Shown here piece after piece: positions 38,921 through 50,137 of a stretch of DNA of 64,000 nucleotides (positions are counted from its first letter, which is position 1; every line of letters starts with the position of its first letter). The position numbers and the translations under genes are program-made. The notes under the pieces were generated by a model. The model had not been told where the DNA came from. It saw only the letters and a list, made by a program, of their open reading frames with translations, and made no database searches. Origin of the DNA: Amblyomma americanum (taxonomy: Eukaryota; Arthropoda; Arachnida; Ixodida; Ixodidae); contig NW_027526486.1 in NCBI RefSeq assembly GCF_052857255.1, forward strand, positions 1,178,001 to 1,242,000, in the 5' to 3' direction.

Positions 38921-41900
38921 TTCTGAGAGAAAAAGTTTACACCTTTCTCTCGTGTACTCTTCGACGACTTGTAAAATTGATGCTCGTGAATCATGCTAGT
39001 TTCGATCTAAAACGATGTATACTTTTGTTTTGAGCCGGAATACAAGTTTTCGCGCAGTTCTGAGAGAAAAAGTTTACACCTTTCTCTCGTCTACTCTTCG
39101 ACGACTTGTAAAATCGATGCCCGTGAGTCTTGCTAGTTTCGATCTAAAACGATGTATCCCGTTGTTTTGAGCCGGAATACAAGTTTTCGCGCAGTTCTGA
39201 GAGAAAAAAGTTTACACCTTTCTCTCGTGTACTCTTCGGCGACTTGTAAAATTGATGCTCGTGAATCATGCTAGCTTCGATCTAAAACGATGTATCCCGT
39301 TGTTTTGAGACGGAATACAAGTTTTCGCGCAGTTCTGAGAGAAAAAGTTTCCACCTTTCTCTCGTCTACTCTTCGACGAATTGTAAAATCGATGCTCGTG
39401 AATCTTGCTAGTTTCAATTTAAAACGATGTATCCCGTTGTTTTGAGCCGGAATACAAGTTTTCGCGCAGTTATGAGAGAAAAAAGTTTACACCTTTCTCT
39501 CGTGTACTCTTCGACGACTTGTAAAATCGATGCTCGTGAATCATGCTAGTTTCGATCTAAAACGATGTATTCCGTTGTTTTGAGCCGGAATACAAGTTTT
39601 CGCGCAGTTCTGAGAGAAAAAGTTTACACCTTTCTCTCGTCTACTCTTCGACGACTTGTAAAATCGATGCTCGTGAATCTTGCTAGTTTCAATTTAAAAC
39701 GATGTATCCCGTTGTTTTGAGCCGGAATACAAGTTTTCGCGCAGTTCTGAGAGAAAAAGTTTGCACCTTTCTCTCGTCTACTCTTCGACGACTTGTAAAA
39801 TCAGTGCTCGTGAATCTTGCTAGTTTCGATCTACAACGATGTATCCCATTGTTTTGAGCTGGAATAGAAGTTTTCGCGCAGTTCTGAGAGAAAAAGTTGA
39901 CACCTTTCTCTCGTCTACTCTTCGAAGACTTGTAAAATCGATGCCCGTGAATCTTGCTAGTTTCGATTTAAAACGATGTATCCCGTTGTTTTGAGCCGGA
40001 ATACAAGTTTTCGCGCAGTTCTGAGAGAAAAAGTTTACACCTTTCTCTCGTGTACTCTTCGACGACTTGTAAAATCGATACTCGTGAATCATGCTAGTTT
40101 CGATCTAAAACGATGTATCCCGTTGTTTTGAGCCGGAATACAAGTTTTCGCGCAGTTCTGAGAGAAAAAGTTTACACCTTTCTCTCGTTTGCTCTTCGAA
40201 GACTTGTAAAATCGATGCTCGTGAATCTTGCTAGTTTCGATCTAAAACGATGTATCCCGTTGTTTTGAGCCGGAATACAAGTTTTCGCGCAGTTTTGAGA
40301 GAAAAAGTTTACACCATTCTCTCGTGTACTCTTCGACGACTTGTAAAATCGATGCTCGTGAATCTTGCTAGTTTCGATCTAAAACGATGTATCCCGTTGT
40401 TTTGAGCCGGAATACAAGTTTTCGTGCAGTTCTGAGAGAAAAAGTTTACACCTTTCTCTCGTCTACTCTTCGACGACTTGTAAAATCGATGCTCGTGAAT
40501 CTTGCTACTTTCGATCTAAAACGATGTATCCCGATGTTTTGAGCCGGAATACAAGTTTTCGCGCAGTTCTGAGAGAAAAAGTTTACACCTTTCTCTCGTC
40601 TACTCTTCGACGACTTATAAATTCGATGCTCGTGAATCTTGCTAGTTTCAATTTAAAACGATGTATCCCGTTGTTTTGAGCCGGAATACAAGTTTTCGCG
40701 CAGTTCTGAGAGAAAAAGTTTGCACCTTTCTCTCGTCTACTCTTCGACGACTTGTAAAATCAATGCTCGTGAATCTTGCTAGTTTCGATCTACAACGATG
40801 TATCCCGTTGTTTTGAGCTGGAATAGAAGTTTTCGCGCAGTTCTGAGAGAAAAAGTTTACACCTTTCTCTCGTCTACTTTTCGAGGACTTGTAAAATCGA
40901 TTCTCGTGAATCTTGCTAGTTTTGACCTAAAACGATGTATCCCGTTGTTTTGAGCTGGAATAGAAGTTTTCGCGCAGTTCTGAGAGAAAAAGTTTACACC
41001 TTTCTCTCGTCTACTTTTCGAGGACTTGTAAAATCGATTCTCGTGAATCTTGCTAGTTTTGACCTAAAACGATGTATCCCGTTTTTTTGAGCCGGTATAC
41101 AAGTTTTCGCGCAGTTCTGAGAGAAAAAGTTTACACCTTTCTCTCGTCTACTCTTCGACGACTTGTAAAATCGATGCTCATGAATCTTGCTAGTTTCAAT
41201 TTAAAACGATGTATCCCGTTGTTTTGAGCCGGAATACAAGTTTTCGCGCAGTTCTGAGAGAAAAAGTTTGCACCTTTCTCTCGTCTACTCTTCGACGACT
41301 TGTAAAATCAGTGCTCGTGAATCTTGCTAGTTTCGATCTACAACGATGTATCCCGTTGTTTTGAGCTGGAATAGAAGTTTTCGCGCAGTTCTGAGAGAAA
41401 AAGTTGACACCTTCCTCTCGTCTACTCTTCGAAGACTTGTAAAATCGATGCCCGTGAATCTTGCTAGTTTCGATTTAAAACGATGTATCCCGTTGTTTTG
41501 AGCCGGAATACAAGTTTTCGCGCAGTTCTGAGAGAAAAAGTTTACACCTTTCTCTCGTGTACTCTTCGACGACTTGTAAAATCGATACTCGTGAATCATG
41601 CTAGTTTCGATCTAAAACGATGTATCCCGTTGTTTTGAGCCGGAATACAAGTTTTCGCGCAGTTCTGAGAGAAAAAGTTTACACCTTTCTCTCGTCTGCT
41701 CTTCGAAGACTTGTAAAATCGATGCTCGTGAATCTTGCTAGTTTCGATCTAAAACGATGTATCCCGTTGTTTTGAGCCGGAATACAAGTTTTCGCGCAGT
41801 TTTGAGAGAAAAAGTTTACACCTTTCTCTCGTGTACTCTTCGACGACTTGTAAAATCGATGCTCGTGAATCTTGCTAGTTTCGATCTAAAACGATGTATC

Positions 41901-43455
41901 CCGTTGTTTTGAGCCGGAATACAAGTTTTCGTGCAGTTCTGAGAGAAAAAGTTTACACCTTTCTCTCGTCTGCTCTTCGACGACTTGAAAAATCGATGCT
42001 CGTGAATCTTGCTACTTTCGATCTAAAACGATGTATCCCGTTGTTTTGAGCCGGAATACAAGTTTTCGCGCAGTTCTGAGAGAAAACGTTTACACCTTTC
42101 TCTCGTCTACTCTTCAAAGACTTGTAAAATCGATGCCCGTGAATCTTGCTAGTTTCGATCTAAAACGATGTATCCCGTTGTTTTGAGCCGGAATACAAGT
42201 TTTCGCGCAGTTCTGAGAGAAAAAGTTTACACCTTTCTCTCGTGTACTCTTCGACGACTCGTAAAATCGATACTCGAGAATCATGCTAGTTTCGATCTAA
42301 AACGATGTATCCCGTTGTTTTGAGCCGGAATACAAGTTTTCGCGCAGTTCTGAGAGAAAAAAGTGTACACCTTTCTCTCGTGTACTCTTCGACGACTTGT
42401 AAAATCGATGCTCGTGAATCATGCTAGTTTCGATCTAAAACGATGTATACCGTTGTTTTGAGCCGGAATACAAGTTTTCGCGCAGTTCTGAGAGAAAAAG
42501 TTTACACCTTTCTCTCGTCTACTCTTCGACGACTTGTAAAATCGATGCTCGTGAATCTTGCTAGTTTCAATTTAAAACGATGTATCCCGTTGTTTTGAGC
42601 CGGAATACAAGTTTTCGCGCAGTTCTGAGAGAAAAAGTTTGCACCTTTCTCTCGTCTACTCTTCGACTACTTGTAAAATCAATGCTCGTGAATCTTGCTA
42701 GTTTCGATCTACAACGATGTATCCCGTTGTTTTGAGCCAGAATACAAGTTTTCGCGCAGTTCTGAGAGAAAAAGTTTACACCTTTTTCTCGTCTACTCTT
42801 CGAAGACTTGTAAAATCGATTCTCGTGAATCTTGCTAGTTTTGACCTAAAACGATGTATCCCGTTTTTTTGAGCCGGAATGCAAGTTTTCGTGCAGTTCT
42901 GAGAGAAAACGTTTACACCTTTCTCTCGTCTACTCTTCGACGACTTGTAAAATCGATGCTCGTGAATCTTGCTAGTTTCGATCTAAAACGATGTATCCCG
43001 TTGTTTTGAGCCAGAATACAAGTTTTCGCGCAGTTCTGAGAGAAAAAGTTTACACCTTTCTCTCGTGTACTCTTCGACGACTTGTAAAATCGATACTCGT
43101 GAATCATGCTAATTTCGATCTAAAACGATGTATCCCGTTGTTTAGAGCCGGAATACAAGTTTTCGCGCAGTTCTGAGAGAAAAAGTTTACACCTTTCTCA
43201 CGTCTGCTCTTCGAAGACTTGTAAAATCGATGCTCGTGAATCTTGCTAGTTTCGATCTAAAACGATGTATCCCGTTGTTTTGAGCCGGAATACAAGTTTT
43301 CGCGCAGTTTTGAGAGAAAAAGTTTACATCTTTCTGTCGTGTACTCTTCGACGACTTGTAAAATCGATGCTCGTGAATCTTGCTAGTTTCGATCTAAAAC
43401 GATGTATCCCGTTGTTTTGAGCCGGAATACAAGTTTTCGTGCAGTTCTGAGAGAA
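38483..43455 (+). repeat. Second copy of the large segment (from 32178-37150)
   Basis: Matches 32178-37150 at a constant offset of 6305 over 4973 bp, with very few differences seen. Subtracting the 1370-bp 10-mer inserted at the junction gives a primary offset of 4935 bp (36 monomers plus 3), close to the match length, as expected of a tandem duplication. The match ends at 43455, where this copy reads AAAAAGTTTACACC instead of AAAACGTTTACACC. The first 438 bp of this entry overlap the 10-mer copy 2. Confidence 0.85.
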
Positions 43456-43678
43456 AAAGTTTACACCTTTCTCTCGTCTACTCTTCGACGACTTGTAAAA
43501 TCGATGCTCGTGAATCTTGCTACTTACGATCTAAAACGATGTATCCCGTTGTTTTGAGCCGGAATACAAGTTTTCGCGCAGTTCTGAGAGAAAAAGTTTA
43601 CACCTTTCTCTCGTGTACTCTTCGACGACTTGTAAAATCGATACTCGAGAATCATGCTAGTTTCGATCTAAAACGATG
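43456..43678 (+). repeat. Ordinary satellite monomers between blocks
   Basis: One and a half units with the private variant CTACTTACGATC (43521). Nothing else seen. Confidence 0.8.
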
Positions 43679-45734
43679 TATCCCGTTGTTTTGAGCCGGA
43701 ATACAAGTTTTCGCGCAGTTCTGAGAGAAAAAAGTTTACACCTTTCTCTCGTGTACTCTTCGACGACTTGTAAAATCGATGCTCGTGAATCATGCTAGTT
43801 TCGATCTAAAACAATGTATCCCGTTGTTTTGAGCCGGAATACAAGTTTTCGCGCAGTTCTGAGAGAAAAAAGTTTGCACCTTTCTCTCGTCTACTCTTCG
43901 ACGACTTGTAAAATTAATGCTCGTGAATCTTGCTAGTTTCGATCTACAACGATGTATCCCGTTGTTTTGAGCTGGAATAGAAGTTTTCGCGCAGTTCTGA
44001 GAGAAAAAGTTTACACCTTTCTCTCGTCTACTTTTCGAGGACTTGTAAAATCGATTCTCGTGAATCTTGCTAGTTTTGACCTAAAACGATGTATCCCGTT
44101 GTTTTGAGCTGGAAAAGAAGTTTTCGCGCAGTTCTGAGAGAAAAAGTTTACACCTTTCTCTCGTCTACTTTTCGAGGACTTGTAAAATCGATTCTCGTGA
44201 ATCTTCTAGTTTTGACCTAAAACGATGTATCCCGTTTTTTTGAGCCGGTATACAAGTTTTCGCGCAGTTCTGAGAGAAAAAGTTTACACCTTTCTCTCGT
44301 CTACTCTTTGAAGACTTGTAAAATCGATGCCCGTGAATCTTGCTAGTTTCGATCTAAAACGATGTATCCCGTTGTTTTGAGCCGGAATACAAGTTTTCGC
44401 GCAGTTCTGAGAGAAAAAGTTTACACCTTTCTGTCGTGTACTCTTCGACGACTTGTAAAATCGATGCTCGTGAATCTTGCTAGTTTCGATCTAAAACGAT
44501 GTATCCCGTTGTTTTGAGCCGGAATACAAGTTTTCGTGCAGTTCTGAGAGAAAAAGTTTACACCTTTCTCTCGTCTACTCTTCGACGACTTGTAAAATCG
44601 ATGCTCGTGAATCTTGCTACTTTCGATCTAAAACGATGTATCCCGTTGTTTTGAGCCGGAATACAAGTTTTCGCGCAGTTCTGAGAGAAAAAGTTTACAC
44701 CTTTCTCTCGTGTACTCTTCGACGACTTGTAAAATCGATACTCGAGAATCATGCTAGTTTCGATCTAAAACGATGTATCCCGTTATTTTGAGCCGGAATA
44801 CAAGTTTTCGCGCACTTCTGAGAGAAAAAGTTTACACCTTTCTCTCGTCTACTCTTTGACGACTTGTAAAATCGATGCTCGTGAATCTTGCTAGTTTCAA
44901 TTTAAAACGATGTATCCCGTTGTTTTGAGCCGGAATACAAGTTTTCGCGCAGTTCTGAGAGAAAAAGTTTGCACCTTTCTCTCGTCTACTCTTCGACTAC
45001 TTGTAAAATTAATGCTCGTGAATCTTGCTAGTTTCGATCTACAACGATGTATCCCGTTGTTTTGAGCCAGAATACAAGTTTTCGCGCAGTTCTGAGGGAA
45101 AAAGTTTACACCTTTTTCTCGTCTACTCTTCGAAGACTTGTAAAATCGATTCTCGTGAATCTTGCTAGTTTTGACCTAAAACGATGTATCCCGTTTTTTT
45201 GAGCCGGTATACAAGTTTTCGCGCAGTTCTGAGAGAAAAAGTTTACACCTTTCTCTCGTGTACTCTTCGACGACTTGTAAAATCGATGCTCGTGAATCTT
45301 GCTAGTTTCGATCTAAAACGATGTATCCCGTTGTTTTGAGCCGGAATACAAGTTTTCGCGCAGTTCTGAGAGAAAAAGTTTACACCTTTCTCTCGTCTGC
45401 TCTTCGAAGACTTGTAAAATCGATGCTCGTGAATCTTGCTAGTTTCGATCTAAAACGATGTATCCCGTTGTTTTGAGCCGGAATACAAGTTTTCGCGCAG
45501 TTTTGAGAGAAAAAGTTTACACCTTTCTGTCGTGTACTCTTCGACGACTTGTAAAATCGATGCTCGTGAATCTTGCTAGTTTCGATCTAAAACGATGTAT
45601 CCCGTTGTTTTGAGCCGGAATACAAGTTTTCGCGCAGTTCTGAGAGAAAAAGTTTACACCTTTCTCTCGTGTACTCTTCGACGACTTGTAAAATTGATGC
45701 TCGTGAATCATGCTAGTTTCGATCTAAAACGATG
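43679..45734 (+). repeat. 15-mer, copy 1 (2056 bp)
   Basis: Tandem duplicate of 45735-47790. Marks are AAAACAATG (43809), AGCTGGAAAAGAAG (44107), CTTCTAGTTTTG with one base lost (44213), CTCTTTGAAGAC (44304), GTTATTTTG (44782), CGCACTTCTG (44811) and GAGGGAAAAAG (45095). Confidence 0.9.
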
Positions 45735-47790
45735 TATCCCGTTGTTTTGAGCCGGAATACAAGTTTTCGCGCAGTTCTGAGAGAAAAAAGTTTACACCTT
45801 TCTCTCGTGTACTCTTCGACGACTTGTAAAATCGATGCTCGTGAATCATGCTAGTTTCGATCTAAAACAATGTATCCCGTTGTTTTGAGCCGGAATACAA
45901 GTTTTCGCGCAGTTCTGAGAGAAAAAAGTTTGCACCTTTCTCTCGTCTACTCTTCGACGACTTGTAAAATTAATGCTCGTGAATCTTGCTAGTTTCGATC
46001 TACAACGATGTATCCCGTTGTTTTGAGCTGGAATAGAAGTTTTCGCGCAGTTCTGAGAGAAAAAGTTTACACCTTTCTCTCGTCTACTTTTCGAGGACTT
46101 GTAAAATCGATTCTCGTGAATCTTGCTAGTTTTGACCTAAAACGATGTATCCCGTTGTTTTGAGCTGGAAAAGAAGTTTTCGCGCAGTTCTGAGAGAAAA
46201 AGTTTACACCTTTCTCTCGTCTACTTTTCGAGGACTTGTAAAATCGATTCTCGTGAATCTTCTAGTTTTGACCTAAAACGATGTATCCCGTTTTTTTGAG
46301 CCGGTATACAAGTTTTCGCGCAGTTCTGAGAGAAAAAGTTTAAACCTTTCTCTCGTCTACTCTTTGAAGACTTGTAAAATCGATGCCCGTGAATCTTGCT
46401 AGTTTCGATCTAAAACGATGTATCCCGTTGTTTTGAGCCGGAATACAAGTTTTCGCGCAGTTCTGAGAGAAAAAGTTTACACCTTTCTGTCGTGTACTCT
46501 TCGACGACTTGTAAAATCGATGCTCGTGAATCTTGCTAGTTTCGATCTAAAACGATGTATCCCGTTGTTTTGAGCCGGAATACAAGTTTTCGTGCAGTTC
46601 TGAGAGAAAAAGTTTACACCTTTCTCTCGTCTACTCTTCGACGACTTGTAAAATCGATGCTCGTGAATCTTGCTACTTTCGATCTAAAACGATGTATCCC
46701 GTTGTTTTGAGCCGGAATACAAGTTTTCGCGCAGTTCTGAGAGAAAAAGTTTACACCTTTCTCTCGTGTACTCTTCGACGACTTGTAAAATCGATACTCG
46801 AGAATCATGCTAGTTTCGATCTAAAACGATGTATCCCGTTATTTTGAGCCGGAATACAAGTTTTCGCGCACTTCTGAGAGAAAAAGTTTACACCTTTCTC
46901 TCGTCTACTCTTTGACGACTTGTAAAATCGATGCTCGTGAATCTTGCTAGTTTCAATTTAAAACGATGTATCCCGTTGTTTTGAGCCGGAATACAAGTTT
47001 TCGCGCAGTTCTGAGAGAAAAAGTTTGCACCTTTCTCTCGTCTACTCTTCGACTACTTGTAAAATTAATGCTCGTGAATCTTGCTAGTTTCGATCTACAA
47101 CGATGTATCCCGTTGTTTTGAGCCAGAATACAAGTTTTCGCGCAGTTCTGAGGGAAAAAGTTTACACCTTTTTCTCGTCTACTCTTCGAAGACTTGTAAA
47201 ATCGATTCTCGTGAATCTTGCTAGTTTTGACCTAAAACGATGTATCCCGTTTTTTTGAGCCGGTATACAAGTTTTCGCGCAGTTCTGAGAGAAAAAGTTT
47301 ACACCTTTCTCTCGTGTACTCTTCGACGACTTGTAAAATCGATGCTCGTGAATCTTGCTAGTTTCGATCTAAAACGATGTATCCCGTTGTTTTGAGCCGG
47401 AATACAAGTTTTCGCGCAGTTCTGAGAGAAAAAGTTTACACCTTTCTCTCGTCTGCTCTTCGAAGACTTGTAAAATCGATGCTCGTGAATCTTGCTAGTT
47501 TCGATCTAAAACGATGTATCCCGTTGTTTTGAGCCGGAATACAAGTTTTCGCGCAGTTTTGAGAGAAAAAGTTTACACCTTTCTGTCGTGTACTCTTCGA
47601 CGACTTGTAAAATCGATGCTCGTGAATCTTGCTAGTTTCAATCTAAAACGATGTATCCCGTTGTTTTGAGCCGGAATACAAGTTTTCGCGCAGTTCTGAG
47701 AGAAAAAGTTTACACCTTTCTCTCGTGTACTCTTCGACGACTTGTAAAATTGATGCTCGTGAATCATGCTAGTTTCGATCTAAAACGATG
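45735..47790 (+). repeat. 15-mer, copy 2 (2056 bp)
   Basis: Same marks 2056 bp downstream (45865, 46163, 46269, 46360, 46838, 46867, 47151). Differences are TTTAAACC at 46339 and TTTCAATC at 47637. The right breakpoint is sharp at 47791, where TATAGTTTTG replaces TATCCCGTTG. Confidence 0.9.
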
Positions 47791-50008
47791 TATAGTTTTG
47801 TTTTGAGCCGGAATACAAGTTTTCGCGCAGTTCTGAGAGAAAAAGTTTACACCTTTCTCTCGTCTACTCTTCGACGACTTGTAAAATCGATGCCCGTGAG
47901 TCTTGCTAGTTTCGATCTAAAACGATGTATCCCGTTGTTTTGAGCCGGAATACAAGTTTTCGCGCAGTTCTGAGAGAAAAAAGTTTACACCTTTCTCTCG
48001 TGTACTCTTCGGCGACTTGTAAAATCGATGCTCGTGAATCTTGCTAGTTTCGATCTAAAACGATGTATCCCGTTGTTTTGAGCCGGAATACAAGTTTTCG
48101 TGCAGTTCTGAGAGAAAACGTTTACACCTTTCTCTCGTCTACTCTTCGACGACTTGTAAAATCGATGCTCGTGAATCTTGCTAGTTTCGATCTAAAACGA
48201 TGTATCCCGTTGTTTTGAGCCGGAATACAAGTTTTCGCGCAGTTCTGAGAGAAAAAGTTTACACCTTTCTCTCGTCTGCTCTTCGAAGACATGTAAAATC
48301 GATGCTCGTGAATCTTGCTAGTTTCGATCTAAAACGATGTATCCCGTTGTTTTGAGCCGGAATACAAGTTTTCGCGCAGTTTTGAGAGAAAAAGTTTACA
48401 CCTTTCTGTCGTGTACTCTTCGACGACTTGTAAAATCGATGCTCGTGAATCTTGCTAGTTTCGATCTAAAACGATGTATCCCGTTGTTTTGAGCCGGAAT
48501 ACAAGTTTTCGCGCAGTTCTGAGAGAAAAAGTTTACACCTTTCTCTCGTGTACTCTTCGACGACTTGTAAAATTGATGCTCGTGAATCATGCTAGTTTCG
48601 ATCTAAAACGATGTATAGTTTTGTTTTGAGCCGGAATACAAGTTTTCGCGCAGTTCTGAGAGAAAAAGTTTACACCTTTCTCTCGTCTACTCTTCGACGA
48701 CTTGTAAAATCGATGCCCGTGAGTCTTGCTAGTTTCGATCTAAAACGATGTATCCCGTTGTTTTGAGCCGGAATACAAGTTTTCGCGCAGTTCTGAGAGA
48801 AAAAAGTTTACACCTTTCTCTCGTGTACTCTTCGGCGACTTGTAAAATTGATGCTCGTGAATCATGCTAGCTTCGATCTAAAACGATGTATCCCGTTGTT
48901 TTGAGCCGGAATACAAGTTTTCGCGCAGTTCTGAGAGAAAAAGTTTCCACCTTTCTCTCCTCTACTCTTCGACGAATTGTAAAATCGATGCTCGTGAATC
49001 TTGCTAGTTTCAATTTAAAACGATGTATCCCGTTGTTTTGAGCCGGAATACAAGTTTTCGCGCAGTTATGAGAGAAAAAAGTTTACACCTTTCTCTCGTG
49101 TACTCTTCGACGACTTGTAAAATCGATGCTCGTGAATCATGCTAGTTTCGATCTAAAACGATGTATTCCGTTGTTTTGAGCCGGAATACAAGTTTTCGCG
49201 CAGTTCTGAGAGAAAAAGTTTACACCTTTCTCTCGTCTACTCTTCGACGACTTGTAAAATCGATGCTCGTGAATCTTGCTAGTTTCAATTTAAAACGATG
49301 TATCCCGTTGTTTTGAGCCGGAATACAAGTTTTCGCGCAGTTCTGAGAGAAAAAGTTTGCACCTTTCTCTCGTCTACTCTTCGACGACTTGTAAAATCAG
49401 TGCTCGTGAATCTTGCTAGTTTCGATCTACAACGATGTATCCCGTTGTTTTGAGCTGGAATACAAGTTTTCGCGCAGTTCTGAGAGAAAAAGTTTACACC
49501 TTTCTCTCGTGTACTCTTCGACGACTTGTAAAATCGATACTCGTGAATCATGCTAGTTTCGATCTAAAACGATGTATCCCGTTGTTTTGAGCCGGAATAC
49601 AAGTTTTCGCGCAGTTCTGAGAGAAAAAGTTTACACCTTTCTCTCGTTTGCTCTTCGAAGACTTGTAAAATCGATGCTCGTGAATCTTGCTAGTTTCGAT
49701 CTAAAACGATGTATCCCGTTGTTTTGAGCCGGAATACAAGTTTTCGCGCAGTTTTGAGAGAAAACGTTTACACCATTCTCTCGTGTACTCTTCGACGACT
49801 TGTAAAATCGATGCTCGTGAATCTTGCTAGTTTCGATCTAAAACGATGTATCCCGTTGTTTTGAGCCGGAATACAAGTTTTCGTGCAGTTCTGAGAGAAA
49901 AAGTTTACACCTTTCTCTCGTCTACTCTTCGACGACTTGTAAAATCGATGCTCGTGAATCTTGCTACTTTCGATCTAAAACGATGTATCCCGACGTTTTG
50001 AGCCGGAA

Positions 50009-50078
50009 TACAAGTTTTCGCGCAGTTCTGAGAGAAAAAGTTTACACCTTTCTCTCGTCTACTCTTCGACGACTTGTA
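50009..50078. other. Outer dyad: 7-bp inverted repeat around the inner one
   Basis: TACAAGT at 50009-50015 is the exact reverse complement of ACTTGTA at 50072-50078. The arms are 56 nt apart. Their midpoint (50043.5) is within one base of the midpoint of the inner dyad (50043.0), so the two are practically concentric. The flanks between the two arm pairs (14 and 15 nt) do not pair well. The pair recurs in most monomers; variants such as ACTTATA, ACTTCTA or ATAGAAG break it. Confidence 0.75.
50030..50056. other. Inner dyad: 8-bp inverted repeat, 11-nt loop
   Basis: GAGAGAAA at 50030-50037 is the exact reverse complement of TTTCTCTC at 50049-50056, with an 11-nt spacer. The same element is present in most monomers of the window; it is annotated once on the reference unit. 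Variants with TTTTTCTC (for example near 4931, 5889 and 9011-17270 sporadically) or TTTCTGTC (for example 2464, 10275, 30176) lose one pair. Whether it forms a hairpin in vivo is unknown. Confidence 0.85.
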
Positions 50079-50137
50079 AAATCGATGCTCGTGAATCTTG
50101 CTAGTTTCGATCTAAAACGATGTATCCCGTTGTTTTG

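Larger units (their letters stand above)
47791..50137 (+). repeat. Truncated relative of the 17-mer with a hybrid monomer
   Basis: 47325-48025 and 48148-48848 match at an offset of 823 (6 monomers plus 1); both carry TATAGTTTTG (47791, 48614), unique to this area and otherwise TATACTTTTG. From about 48070 the order of variants follows the 17-mer at 29847 (GTGAGTCTTGC, TCGGCGAC, TTTCCACC, GTTATGAG, TATTCCG, TCAGTGCTCG). At about 49451 the unit reads AGCTGGAATACAAG, a hybrid of two neighbouring types, and the TTGACACC monomer of the 17-mer is missing. Confidence 0.8.
50001..50137 (+). repeat. Reference monomer (matches consensus)
   Basis: This copy, phased to begin at AGCCGGAATA, carries the commonest base at every position I compared and serves here as the reference unit. 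It has 57 G+C of 137 bases, with A 34 and T 46. A purine run (GAGAGAAAAAG, 50030-50040) is followed by a pyrimidine-rich run (about 50047-50067). It holds 11 CpG sites and one ATCGAT palindrome at 50081-50086. Since 137 is 3 x 45 + 2, a reading frame moves by one at each monomer, which prevents long open frames. Confidence 0.93.

Noticed and set aside
50081..50086. Regulatory or restriction-type significance of the ATCGAT palindrome.
   Set aside because: A six-base palindrome is expected by chance in a unit of this size, and many copies have lost it (ATCAATG, ATTGATG, ATCGATT).
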